Part shown: positions 32,958-42,639 of the stretch, one piece after another
How the letters are laid out: the number at the start of each line of letters is the position of its first letter
Position numbering within the stretch: the first letter of the stretch is position 1
Assembly: GCA_947631925.1 (NCBI GenBank)
Contig: CANRNE010000004.1
Location: 22,215-86,214, forward strand
Length of the DNA: 64,000 nt
DNA from: an uncultured Clostridia bacterium
Lineage (GTDB): Bacteria; Bacillota; Clostridia; Christensenellales; Borkfalkiaceae
Direction of reading: 5' to 3'
Position numbers and translations under genes: made by a program
Notes under the pieces: model-generated
Told to the model about the DNA's origin: nothing
The model's input: only the letters and a program-made list of their open reading frames with translations
The model's database searches: none

Positions 32958-34444
32958 GCAATAACAAGTTTTTCCAAACGGTGAAGTCGCTTTTCACCAA
33001 GAAAAAGGACCAAGATAAAGAGCGGGAGCCCGAACCTTCCGTCCCCTCCCGAGAGGAGATTGCGGAGGCCCCCGTCCCCGAAGATGCGCCCATCCTCAAG
33101 GTGGAGCATCTCAAGAAATATTTCCCCATCGCACGCAATTTCTTCGGCAAGCCCATCCGCTTCCTCCGCGCCGTGGACGACGTCAGCTTCACGGTGGAGC
33201 GCGGCACGGCAATCGGCGTCGTGGGGGAGAGCGGCTGCGGCAAGACGACGCTGGGGAGAACGATTCTCCGCCTCTATGACATCGACGGCGGCACCGTCCA
33301 ATTCTGCGGCGAAGATTTGACCAAGCTCAAGCAGAGCGCGATGCAGAAGTACCGCACGCGCATGCAGCTCATCTTTCAGGACCCCTATTCCAGCCTCTCG
33401 CCCCGCATGACGGTGGGGGCCATCATCTCGGAAGGGGTGCGCGCCCACAAGATTGTTCCCCGCGAACAGGTGCATGATTACGTGCTCGAAGTCATGCGCA
33501 AGTGCGGCCTGCAGCCGCAGTACTACGACCGCTATCCCCACGAATTCTCGGGCGGACAGCGCCAGCGTATCTGCATCGCGCGCGCCCTCGCGGTAAAGCC
33601 CGAACTCGTCATCTGCGACGAGCCCGTCTCCGCCCTCGACGTGTCCATTCAGGCACAGATTATCAACCTGCTCAAGGAGTTGCAGGCGGCAGACAGCCTC
33701 ACCTATGTGTTCATCTCGCACGACCTCTCCGTCGTCAAGTACATCACCGACCAAGTCATGGTCATGTACCTCGGCAACGTCATGGAGCTCGGCGCGACGG
33801 AGAAAATCTTCGCGGAACCCCTTCATCCCTACACGAAGGCGCTGTTCTCGGCGGTCCCCGTCCCCAATCCCGACGTGAAGATGAACCGCATCATCCTCGA
33901 GGGGGACATCCCGTCTCCCGCCAACCCGCCCAAGGGCTGCAAATTCCACACCCGCTGCTCCTCCTGCATGAACGCCTGCCGCTTCATCCAGCCGGGGTAC
34001 AACGAGGTGCGGGAGGGCCACTTCGTCGCCTGCCACCTCTATGACGAGAACATCCTCTCCCGCAGTGCGGAGATTGACGGGGAGTACGTCGTCTGGCTGC
34101 AGGAACAGATTGCGGCCGCCAAGTCGTATGCGGGCAAGCGCGAATATCTCGCCGAACTCGAACGCATGCGCCCCGACCTCTACACGGCATGGCTCTCTGC
34201 GGCCTTGCTGAAACGGGAGAGCGTATTGGACCATCTCCCGGGACGCAAGAAGGAACGCGCCCACCTCATGGAGGAGCTCGCGCGCATGGACGGCGAAGAG
34301 GCCGACCGCGTCACGGCAGAGCTCGCCGCCCGCAAGGCATCCAAGAAGGGCTCCAAACCGCCCGAAAGCGAAGACGTCGCCGAGGCGCCCGCCGAAGATG
34401 AGAAACCGGACGACGCGGACAAGACGGACGACAGGGGCGAATGA
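32954..34444 (+). CDS. oppF: Oligopeptide ABC transporter ATPase OppF with long C-terminal tail
   Basis: A 496-residue ATPase. Walker A is GESGCGKT at 91-98. The signature is FSGGQRQRICIARAL, Walker B is LVICDEPVSALD, and the H-loop is in FISHDLSVV. The cysteine cluster HTRCSSCMNAC is in the usual C-terminal position. Unlike standard OppF (about 310-340 residues), it continues for about 130 residues with helical, charged sequence and an acidic tail (EDVAEAPAEDEKPDDADKTD). The start was set at 32954 from the ATGA overlap with oppD; the longer frame is inside oppD. Confidence 0.94.
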   Translation: MSNNKFFQTVKSLFTKKKDQDKEREPEPSVPSREEIAEAPVPEDAPILKVEHLKKYFPIARNFFGKPIRFLRAVDDVSFTVERGTAIGVVGESGCGKTTLGRTILRLYDIDGGTVQFCGEDLTKLKQSAMQKYRTRMQLIFQDPYSSLSPRMTVGAIISEGVRAHKIVPREQVHDYVLEVMRKCGLQPQYYDRYPHEFSGGQRQRICIARALAVKPELVICDEPVSALDVSIQAQIINLLKELQAADSLTYVFISHDLSVVKYITDQVMVMYLGNVMELGATEKIFAEPLHPYTKALFSAVPVPNPDVKMNRIILEGDIPSPANPPKGCKFHTRCSSCMNACRFIQPGYNEVREGHFVACHLYDENILSRSAEIDGEYVVWLQEQIAAAKSYAGKREYLAELERMRPDLYTAWLSAALLKRESVLDHLPGRKKERAHLMEELARMDGEEADRVTAELAARKASKKGSKPPESEDVAEAPAEDEKPDDADKTDDRGE

Positions 34445-34713
34445 CAGGGCGCAGTGCGCCACCTCTTATGAAAGAGCGGAACAAGAAGAAAAAAAAGAAG
34501 GTCGTCTACATTGACGACGGTCATACCGTTTACAGCATGGAGGGGTTGGACCCCGACGTTGCAAAGCGGAAGAACGCAGAGACAAACCTCACCCGCAAGG
34601 AGAGGCATGCGCTCATCCGCGCGGGCATGGCACGCTATCTGCCCATTCTCTTTCTGGTGCTCGCGTGTTTTGCCGTCGCGGCGGTCTTGCTGTATTTCTG
34701 GTTGATGTATTGA
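34441..34713 (+). CDS. Small single-pass membrane protein
   Basis: A 90-residue protein. The basic N-terminus KERNKKKKKKVVYIDDGHTV is followed by YSMEGLDPDVAKRKNAETNLTRKERHALIRAG and one transmembrane helix at about 66-87 (LPILFLVLACFAVAAVLLYFW). The 'VYIDDGHTVYSMEG' pattern looks like a small conserved protein of Clostridia, function unknown. The ATG overlaps the oppF stop (ATGA), and the subtilase gene begins 13 bases after its stop, so it is embedded in the transporter-protease operon. Confidence 0.75.
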   Translation: MTGRSAPPLMKERNKKKKKKVVYIDDGHTVYSMEGLDPDVAKRKNAETNLTRKERHALIRAGMARYLPILFLVLACFAVAAVLLYFWLMY

Positions 34714-34726
34714 TATGGAGAATGAC

Positions 34727-37700
34727 ATGAAAACACTCAAAAGGACATTGTGTATCTGTTTGACTTTGACGATGGGGCTGTTCTTTGCGGCGTGTGCGGC
34801 ACCCAACGGGGACGGCACCGCCGACAACGGCAAGGGCAGTGAAGTCTTCGGCGATCAGTCGCAGGATCTTGAGATTCTCAAGAGCGACTATCAGATTCCC
34901 GCCGAACAGCAGCTCTCCCGCATCAAGGCGGACTATCTCGTCCAAAACCAAGGCTACGGGGAAAACGACGAGGTGGTCGCCATCCTCTCCCTCAAGGGGG
35001 ATGCGCTCATCGACACCTTCCTCGGCGGCGTGCGGGACGGCTCCGCCTCCGTCGGCGACTATGCCACCACCCAGCGCGGCTTGGAGCAGGCGAAGGAGCT
35101 CACCCGCGCACAGAATGCGCTCATCAGCGACCTCAAGGCGCAGAAGCTCATCAAATCCGTCAATTATTCGTACACGACGGTCCTCAACGCCGTCGCGGTG
35201 ACGACGACATACGGCAACTTCCGCAAGCTCGAAGGCATGGCGGGCATCGAACAGGCCATCCTCTCGGATACCTATTCCCGTCCGCAGGAGGCAGACGAGA
35301 GCCCGAATGCCTCCGCCATCGTCAACGACGTCGACGTATACGAGTCGGGTATCTTCAACTCGGGCAGCGTTCCCGACACCATCACGGGCGAGACGACGGC
35401 GGTCGCCATCCTCGACTCCGCCTTCGACTGCAGCCACCCCGTCTTCCAGATTGAGCTCGACGAGAGCAAGCTCCTCCTCGAGAAATCGGAGATTGAGACC
35501 CTTCTTCCGAGCACCAACGCCATCAAGACAACCCCGTCCCTGCGCATCTCGGACGTCTTCTACAGCAACAAGATTCCCTTCGTCTACGACTATGCGGATA
35601 AGGACCCCGACGTGTTCCCGTATGACAGCGAACACGGCACCCATGTCGCGGGTATCATCGGCGGATACGACGAAGACGGCTACACCGACAAGGACGGAAA
35701 TCCCGTCGTGGACAGCGAGGGGAACCGCATTCCCTTCCGCGGCGTCGCACCCAAGACCCAGCTCGTCCTCCTCAAAGTGTTCCCCAACCTCAGCGAGGGG
35801 GCGGAGACGGAAGACATCCTTGCGGCGCTCGAAGATGCCGTGCTCCTCAACGTGGACTGCATCAACATGTCCCTCGGCGCCTCGTGCGGCTTTGCGCGCG
35901 AAGAGGACGGCGACGCCATCAACACCGTCTATGACAAAGTCAACGAGAGCGGCATCAGCCTGCTCACTGCGGCGAGCAACAGCTTCAGCTCGAGCTACGG
36001 CGGCGACCAGGGCAACACCAACTTCGTAACCAATCCCGACTCGGGCACGGTGGGCTCTCCCTCCACCTACGAGCCCGCCCTCTCCGTCGCCTGCATCAGC
36101 GGCGTCAAGAGCAAATACCTCATCGCGAACGGCTCGCAAGTCGTCTTCTTCGACGAATCCAACTCCATCTCGGGCGTCGCCAACGACTTCTTCAAAGAGA
36201 TTTACGAAGCCAAGGGCTGGAGCCTCACCGACGGGGCGGAGCACACCGTCGAATACGTGACCGTCCCCGGCGTCGGCAACCGCGTCAACTATACCACCCT
36301 CACGGATAACAACGGCAAATCCCTCGTCGAGGGGAAGGTGGCCCTCGTCCGCCGCGGCGACAACACCTTTGAAGACAAGGCGCGTCAGGCAAAGAACGCG
36401 GGCGCGCTCGCATGTATCATCTACAACAACGTCGAGGGTGAAATTCTCATGTCCATGGGCAAGACCGACCACATTCCCACCATCTCCATTTCGAGAACGT
36501 CGGGAATTGAGATGGCGAAGCTCGAGACGGGCACCCTCGTTCTCTCCTACAAACAGCAGGCAGGCCCCTTCATGAGCGACTTCTCGAGCTGGGGACCTCT
36601 GCCCGACCTCTCCCTGAAGCCCGAAATCACGGCGCACGGCGGGAGCATCACCTCCTCCGTCCCCGGCGGCACCTTTGCCGAACTCAGCGGCACGTCCATG
36701 GCGACGCCCAACCTCTGCGGCATCGTCGTCCTCATCCGCCAGTTCCTCAAGAACCAGCCGAGATATTCCGAGCTCACGTGGAAGGAAATTTCCATCCTCG
36801 CAAACGAGATGCTCATGTCCACGGCGGGCATCATCCTCAACGAAGAGGGCATCCCTTACTCGCCGAGAAAGCAGGGCGCGGGCCTTGCGAGCCTCAAAAA
36901 CGTCGTCAACGCGGAGAGCTATCTCACGGTGGAGGGCAAAGACCGCTCCAAGATTGAGCTCTACGACGACCCCGAACGCAAGGGCATCTACGAGATGGAC
37001 TTCAACATCGTCAACGTCTCGGGCAAGGCGGAGACCTACGACCTCTCCCTGTTCGGCATGACGGAGAGCGTCTCCGCTTCGGACAACAAGCACGTCGCCG
37101 AGACGGGCCAACAGCTCACGGGCGGCTTCGAGGCCTCCGTGGACGGCACGGGCGCCACGCTCGAAAACAACAAACTCACCGTCTCCGCGAACGCCACGGC
37201 GAAGATCAAGCTCACCTACACGCTCTCGGCGGCGGACAAGGACCTCATCGACAACCTCTTCCCGTACGGCATGTATGTCGAGGGCTTCGTCAAGCTCACC
37301 GCAACGGGAAGCACCACAGTCAGCCTGAACATTCCCTTCCTCGGCTTCTACGGGGACTGGACGCAGGCGCCCATCTTCGACAAGACATTCTACGAAGTGG
37401 AATCCGAGGCGCACGACATGTCCATCGACGACGAGGACAAAATCAAGGCGGATTACTACGCCACGACGCCCTACGGCTCCTACTTCTACAACTATATCAT
37501 CCCGCTCGGCAGCTACCTCTATGACATCGATACGTCGGCGTACGACCCCATCCCCGCCACCGAGGACCATGCGGCAATCTCCGACGTGTACGGCTGCATC
37601 GACGGCATCTCCGTCGTCTATGCGGGACTTCTGCGCAACTGCAAGACGATGCTCTACACCATCACCGACACGGTGACGGGGGAGGTTGTCTACACCAACG

Positions 37701-40700
37701 AAGTCACCAACTCCCGCAAGGCGTTCTCGCAGGGCGCGGGTCCCATCCCCAACTATGAGGAACTCTACATCGAGGCATTGCAGCTCGGACTGCTCAACAA
37801 CCGCGTCTATGAGTTCAAGATGAAGGGACTTCTCGACTATGAGCGGGACGGCGAATTCACCAACGTGCGCAACACCTTTGCGTTCAACTTCACCCTCGAC
37901 AACGAGGCGCCCGTCATCAAGTCGGCGACGTACGAAAAAGAGTACGACCGCACGCTGAAGAAGGACCGCTTCTACATCAACCTCACCGTCTCCGACAACC
38001 ACTATGCGATGTCCGTCGCACCCTTCGTGTTCACGTCGGACAATCCGCAGAAGCTCTCCATTTCCTACCTGACAGACAATCCCATTCCGCTCTACGGCGA
38101 GAAGGGGGAGGACTGCACGGTGAGAATTGAAATCACCGACTACCTCGAGGACGCCCTCCTCGATGAGATGTTCACGAACGGCATCGGCTTCCTCGTGGAC
38201 GACTACGCCATCAATCAGGCGGTGTACGTCTGCCAGCTCCCGGGAACGCGGGGCACGCTGAAGTTCACGACGAGCGGCCTTCCCGACGGCTCCCAGCTGC
38301 TCATTCTGCAGCCCTCGCTCAAAGTCGGCGAAATTGTTGACCTCACCCGGTATCTCTCCACCACGGACAGCACGGTGGACGCAGACAAGGATTATCTCAA
38401 ATACCTCGACTGGTCCTCTTCCCGTCCCGAAATTGCGAGCGTGCAGGAAGGGCAGGTGCTCGGCATCAAGCAGGGCACTGCCGTCATCACCGTCCAGAAC
38501 AAGATTACGCGCCAGCGCGCCAACATCACCATTCCCGTCGCCAACCGTCCCGCTGCGGCCTCTGCGTCCGTGACGGAGACAGACGACTTCGCGGTGGCGC
38601 CCGTCTCGCAGAACGACATCGAAAACGTGGAGACCGAGGCCATCAAGTCCCTCCGCTTCTCCTACCTCGATACGGTGCACGCCCATGCGCGTGCGGGACA
38701 GACGGCGGGCCTCGACACGAGCAACATCGGCACGACGGGTTCGCGGACGTTCATCTCCTCCCTGCCGGGCGGCGTGAGCTGTTACCCGGGCGAATCCTTC
38801 CGCCTCTCCTATGACCTCGACCCTTGGTATGTGGCAGACCGCTACAAGTTGACGTTCAAATCGGACAACACCGAGGTTGCGACCGTCACCGAGGACGGCA
38901 TCGTCACCGCGCTCAAGAAGGGCACCGCGAATATTTCCCTGCAGGTGGAGGGCTCCAACATCATGGCGGAGCTGCGCATCACCATCAACAGCGAATTCGT
39001 CATCGACGATGCGCGCACCCTCGTCGCCTACAAGGGGCGGGGCGGGGAAGTCACCATCCCCGACGATGAGGGAATTCTCTACATCGGGTCCTTCGCATTC
39101 AGCCTCTACACGACGGATTACGACTACGGCGAACGTCTCCCCGAGGATGACTTCGACGCCAACAAGAATCCCTCCTACAACAACGAAGTCACCAAAGTCA
39201 TCGTGCCCGACGGCGTGGAGCAGATTCAGAAGTACGCCTTCTACAACTGCACGGCGCTCGAGGAAGTCGTCCTGCCCAAGACCATCCGCTTCATCCGCGA
39301 GTATGCCTTCTATGAGGATGCCAAGCTCGAACGCATCAACATGGAGGATGTCGAGGTCGTGGGCGCCCGCGCCTTCTTCGGCTGTGAAAAATTGGGCACG
39401 GCGGTAGGGGAGCACGACAAGACGCTCGACCTTCGCGGCGCCTATGCCATCGGGGTCTCCGCCTTCGAGGGCTGTGAGAGCCTCACCTATTTGGACCTCT
39501 CCGCCCTGCGCAACACGGGCAATCGCGCCTTTGCGGGCTGCTCTTCGCTCGCCGAAGTCGTCCTCAACGAGCACACCAAGCTCTCCGAGGAGATGTTCGC
39601 GGGCAGCGGCCTTGTCGACGTCGACCTCTATGAGACCAACGCCATCCCCGACGGGCTTCTCATCGACAGCCCTCATCTCCGTTCCGTCACCATGCACAAC
39701 GGGCTCGTCTCCATCGGGCTCGGGGCATTCGCGGACTGCGCCGCCCTCGAGGAAGTCACCCTTCCCGACAGCGCCTTCACCCTTGCGGGCAACGTCTTCA
39801 ACGGCTGCTCTGCGCTCTCTGCGGTGAAGTTGCAGAAGAACACCCGCTTCACCTCCGCGCTCGCAAGCACCTTCGAGGGCTGCGATGCGCTCACCTCCTT
39901 CACGGTCGACCCCGAAAACACGCAGTACGGGGCGGCGGCGGGCGGCAAGCTCCTCGTCGGAAAGACGGATAAGACCATCGTCTTCGCCGTTCCCACGATT
40001 GCGGACGCCGACCTCGAGGGGCTCAGCGGCTTCGACACCGTCGGAAGCGGCGCCTTCAGCGGCACGAAGATTACGAAAATCAATCTCACGGGCTTCAAGA
40101 AGATTTCCGATTACGCCTTCGCGAACTGCGAATCGCTTGCGGAAGTCACCCTGCCCGCCGATGTGGAAATCGGCTCCAATGCCTTCAACGGCTGTACTGC
40201 CCTGACGACGGCGGACCTTTCGGGCGTCAAGAAGGCAGGCTCCTACGCCTTTGCCTCGACGGGCCTCAAGAATGTGACGATTGCGGCGCAGGCGGAGTAC
40301 GGCGAAGGGGCGTTCTTCCGCTCCTCCCTCGAGACCGTGACCATCGGCGAGGGGGCGAAGTTCGGCCTCGGCGCCTTCCAGCGCTGCACGAGCCTTCGGA
40401 CGGTCAACATGCCCGCGGGCGGCGGCGTCCACTTCGGAAAAGTGGGCTTTGCCTACGACTCCGCGCTCACGAGTATCGACCTCAGCAAGACGGACGGCAT
40501 CATCGAAGACCAGACCTTCTTCTGGTGCACCTCCCTTGCGACGGCAAATCTTTCGGGCGTCACCGACATCGGCGATTTTGCCTTTGCCAACTGCGAATCT
40601 CTGCGCTCCGTGACGGTTACGGACGGCCTGCTCACCATCGGCGAGGGCGCCTTCTCGATGCAGGAGGACATGAACAATCAGGTCGGCAGCGCGCCCATCT

Positions 40701-42445
40701 TCGCCGAATTCGACCTGCCCGAATCCCTTACGAGCATCGGCGGGAGCGCCTTCCTCGGCTGTGAACAGCTCACTTCGGTGACCATTCCCTCCAAGATTAC
40801 CTCCGTTCCCGAGATGGCATTCGGCTATTGCACCGCCCTTACGACCGTCAATTTGCACGAGGGCGTGGACACGATAGAGGGATATGCCTTCGTCGCGGAC
40901 GCGAGCATCACGGAGATTGACCTCTCCCATGTCAAGCACATCGGCGATGCGGCGTTCATGTCCGAATACATGTACTACCTCATCACGGGTGAGGACGCAA
41001 CGGGCATCTCCTTTACCATCCATCAGATTGAGGAAGCGGACCTCTCCTCCGCGGAGGACATCGGCTTTGCGGCATTCGCGGGCGGCGCCATCTGCGGCGA
41101 CTATACCCTTCCCAACCTGAAGACGGTCGGCGCGTACGCCTTCTATAAAATCAACCGCTCCGTCTATTCCGACCAGAACGGCAACCAGACCACCTATCCC
41201 ACGCTGAACGTCTTCGACGCTCCCAACCTCGAGAGCATCGGCTACTCGGCGTTCGAGGGCAACGTGAGCATGACCTACTTCAAGGTCTATCCCGCCCTCA
41301 AAGAGATTATGCCGCGCGCCTTCTATGACTGCCTCGCACTCACGCAGTTCACCGACAAGGACGGCAACGCGACGGCGACAGTCAGCGACTATGCAAGCGT
41401 CGCGGACGGCGTGCTCTATACCCGCCTCGCAAACGGCAAGCTCCAGCTCACCTCCTTGCCCGCGGCGAAGAATGTTCCCGCACTCACGGTGCAGGAGGGG
41501 ACGTACCGCATCGACGACTATGCGGGCAGCGCGAACAAGACCCTCACGTCCCTCGTGCTTCCCGACTCCCTCTCCTACATCGGCGACCACGCCTTCTACG
41601 GCTGTTCCGCCCTCAATTCGGTGGAATTCCGCTCGATTGAGGCGCCCGTGCTCGAGAGCGACGACATCAACTACGTCTACCAGCTGTACGTTCTCAACGA
41701 GGGCGACCCGGGATATGCCATCCTGCACAGCGAGTACAACCTCAACGACTTCGAGAAGTACTACTTCAACTTCATCGACTTCCTCGGCAAGAGGGCTCCG
41801 ATTACGATGGTGCTTCCCGCCAACTCCGACATCAGCGGCTATGACGACATCGTCTACCTCGTCTACTTCGGCAGTGTGGAAAATGCCCGTCGCAGCAACT
41901 ACGTCGCCATGGAGAGCGGCATGAAGAGCTTCCTCGACCTCGCAAAACAGGTCGCCGCGCTCGAGACCGTCTCCACCGCGGACGAGCGGCTCATCAGCGC
42001 CGCAGTTTCCGCCCTCAACTCCGTCAAGCAGAATCCCACCGCCTACGGCATCACGCAGGAGGAATGGGACGCGATGGTGAAGACGGTGCGCGACGCAAAG
42101 AGCAAACTCGACCGCATCAACGTCGGCAACGCGCCGCGTGCCGTGCGCCTCGTGCAGAAACTTCTCGACGCCCTTCCCGAACGGTATGACGGGACGAAGA
42201 GCTGCAAAGCGAAGCTTGACGAGGCCACAGCCGCCATCGAGAGCCTTCCCGTGGACGACAGAAGCGTCCTCATCCTCGACCGCTACAACGCCCTTCTCGC
42301 CTCCTACAACGAATTTGTGGAGAGCGGCGCGCTCGGCGTGGGCGCCATCGTGGGAATCTCCGTCGCGGCGGGCGTCGTCGCCCTCGCGGGCGTGGGAGTT
42401 GCACTCTTCTTCGTCCTCAAAAAGCGCAAACAAAAGAACGCTTGA
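34727..42445 (+). CDS. Giant cell-surface subtilisin-like protease with leucine-rich repeats
   Basis: 2,572 residues, exported (signal ending LFFAAC, a lipobox-like site). The S8 peptidase domain has catalytic Asp230 (VAILDSAFD), His303 (EHGTHVAGIIGG) and Ser657 (LSGTSMATPN). A protease-associated domain is inserted between His and Ser (KVALVRRGDNTFEDKARQA). Ig-like/BIG2 segments follow. From about 1430 to 2320 there are BspA-type leucine-rich repeats (units such as AFYNCTALEEVVLPKTIRFI). The C-terminus has a membrane helix near 2540-2562 followed by KKRKQKNA. GGAG upstream of 34727 selects this start over 34715. It probably cleaves host or dietary protein next to the Opp peptide importer (inference). 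Confidence 0.9.
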   Translation: MKTLKRTLCICLTLTMGLFFAACAAPNGDGTADNGKGSEVFGDQSQDLEILKSDYQIPAEQQLSRIKADYLVQNQGYGENDEVVAILSLKGDALIDTFLGGVRDGSASVGDYATTQRGLEQAKELTRAQNALISDLKAQKLIKSVNYSYTTVLNAVAVTTTYGNFRKLEGMAGIEQAILSDTYSRPQEADESPNASAIVNDVDVYESGIFNSGSVPDTITGETTAVAILDSAFDCSHPVFQIELDESKLLLEKSEIETLLPSTNAIKTTPSLRISDVFYSNKIPFVYDYADKDPDVFPYDSEHGTHVAGIIGGYDEDGYTDKDGNPVVDSEGNRIPFRGVAPKTQLVLLKVFPNLSEGAETEDILAALEDAVLLNVDCINMSLGASCGFAREEDGDAINTVYDKVNESGISLLTAASNSFSSSYGGDQGNTNFVTNPDSGTVGSPSTYEPALSVACISGVKSKYLIANGSQVVFFDESNSISGVANDFFKEIYEAKGWSLTDGAEHTVEYVTVPGVGNRVNYTTLTDNNGKSLVEGKVALVRRGDNTFEDKARQAKNAGALACIIYNNVEGEILMSMGKTDHIPTISISRTSGIEMAKLETGTLVLSYKQQAGPFMSDFSSWGPLPDLSLKPEITAHGGSITSSVPGGTFAELSGTSMATPNLCGIVVLIRQFLKNQPRYSELTWKEISILANEMLMSTAGIILNEEGIPYSPRKQGAGLASLKNVVNAESYLTVEGKDRSKIELYDDPERKGIYEMDFNIVNVSGKAETYDLSLFGMTESVSASDNKHVAETGQQLTGGFEASVDGTGATLENNKLTVSANATAKIKLTYTLSAADKDLIDNLFPYGMYVEGFVKLTATGSTTVSLNIPFLGFYGDWTQAPIFDKTFYEVESEAHDMSIDDEDKIKADYYATTPYGSYFYNYIIPLGSYLYDIDTSAYDPIPATEDHAAISDVYGCIDGISVVYAGLLRNCKTMLYTITDTVTGEVVYTNEVTNSRKAFSQGAGPIPNYEELYIEALQLGLLNNRVYEFKMKGLLDYERDGEFTNVRNTFAFNFTLDNEAPVIKSATYEKEYDRTLKKDRFYINLTVSDNHYAMSVAPFVFTSDNPQKLSISYLTDNPIPLYGEKGEDCTVRIEITDYLEDALLDEMFTNGIGFLVDDYAINQAVYVCQLPGTRGTLKFTTSGLPDGSQLLILQPSLKVGEIVDLTRYLSTTDSTVDADKDYLKYLDWSSSRPEIASVQEGQVLGIKQGTAVITVQNKITRQRANITIPVANRPAAASASVTETDDFAVAPVSQNDIENVETEAIKSLRFSYLDTVHAHARAGQTAGLDTSNIGTTGSRTFISSLPGGVSCYPGESFRLSYDLDPWYVADRYKLTFKSDNTEVATVTEDGIVTALKKGTANISLQVEGSNIMAELRITINSEFVIDDARTLVAYKGRGGEVTIPDDEGILYIGSFAFSLYTTDYDYGERLPEDDFDANKNPSYNNEVTKVIVPDGVEQIQKYAFYNCTALEEVVLPKTIRFIREYAFYEDAKLERINMEDVEVVGARAFFGCEKLGTAVGEHDKTLDLRGAYAIGVSAFEGCESLTYLDLSALRNTGNRAFAGCSSLAEVVLNEHTKLSEEMFAGSGLVDVDLYETNAIPDGLLIDSPHLRSVTMHNGLVSIGLGAFADCAALEEVTLPDSAFTLAGNVFNGCSALSAVKLQKNTRFTSALASTFEGCDALTSFTVDPENTQYGAAAGGKLLVGKTDKTIVFAVPTIADADLEGLSGFDTVGSGAFSGTKITKINLTGFKKISDYAFANCESLAEVTLPADVEIGSNAFNGCTALTTADLSGVKKAGSYAFASTGLKNVTIAAQAEYGEGAFFRSSLETVTIGEGAKFGLGAFQRCTSLRTVNMPAGGGVHFGKVGFAYDSALTSIDLSKTDGIIEDQTFFWCTSLATANLSGVTDIGDFAFANCESLRSVTVTDGLLTIGEGAFSMQEDMNNQVGSAPIFAEFDLPESLTSIGGSAFLGCEQLTSVTIPSKITSVPEMAFGYCTALTTVNLHEGVDTIEGYAFVADASITEIDLSHVKHIGDAAFMSEYMYYLITGEDATGISFTIHQIEEADLSSAEDIGFAAFAGGAICGDYTLPNLKTVGAYAFYKINRSVYSDQNGNQTTYPTLNVFDAPNLESIGYSAFEGNVSMTYFKVYPALKEIMPRAFYDCLALTQFTDKDGNATATVSDYASVADGVLYTRLANGKLQLTSLPAAKNVPALTVQEGTYRIDDYAGSANKTLTSLVLPDSLSYIGDHAFYGCSALNSVEFRSIEAPVLESDDINYVYQLYVLNEGDPGYAILHSEYNLNDFEKYYFNFIDFLGKRAPITMVLPANSDISGYDDIVYLVYFGSVENARRSNYVAMESGMKSFLDLAKQVAALETVSTADERLISAAVSALNSVKQNPTAYGITQEEWDAMVKTVRDAKSKLDRINVGNAPRAVRLVQKLLDALPERYDGTKSCKAKLDEATAAIESLPVDDRSVLILDRYNALLASYNEFVESGALGVGAIVGISVAAGVVALAGVGVALFFVLKKRKQKNA

Positions 42446-42491
42446 TTTCAAAGCGTTGGGAAAACTGAAAAATCCGTAACCTGCAACAGGT

Positions 42492-42539
42492 GAAGGGGCA
42501 TGCCCCTTCTTTGTGCGCCATATTTCATGGCGCACAAAG
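42492..42539. terminator. Paired hairpins after the subtilase gene
   Basis: GAAGGGGCA/TGCCCCTTC (42492-42509) with TTT overlaps a perfect 13-bp stem, CTTTGTGCGCCAT/ATGGCGCACAAAG (42509-42539). Either a terminator region or a processing site inside a long transcript. Confidence 0.6.
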
Positions 42540-42639
42540 GAAAAAATGATTACAAAGTCAACGGGTTGGGGCTTAGCCCCGAAATGCAGCAATGCGGCAA
42601 GTTTGCCGCGAACAAATCAAAAAGGAGAAAGATATCGCT

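Noticed and set aside
34613..42592. 2,659-codon open frame on the minus strand opposite the subtilase gene
   Set aside because: It is a shadow: the sense gene rarely uses TTA, CTA or TCA codons, which would be stops in this antisense frame. It has no ribosome site, and its predicted protein is a low-complexity Val/Glu/Arg/Asp/His mixture.
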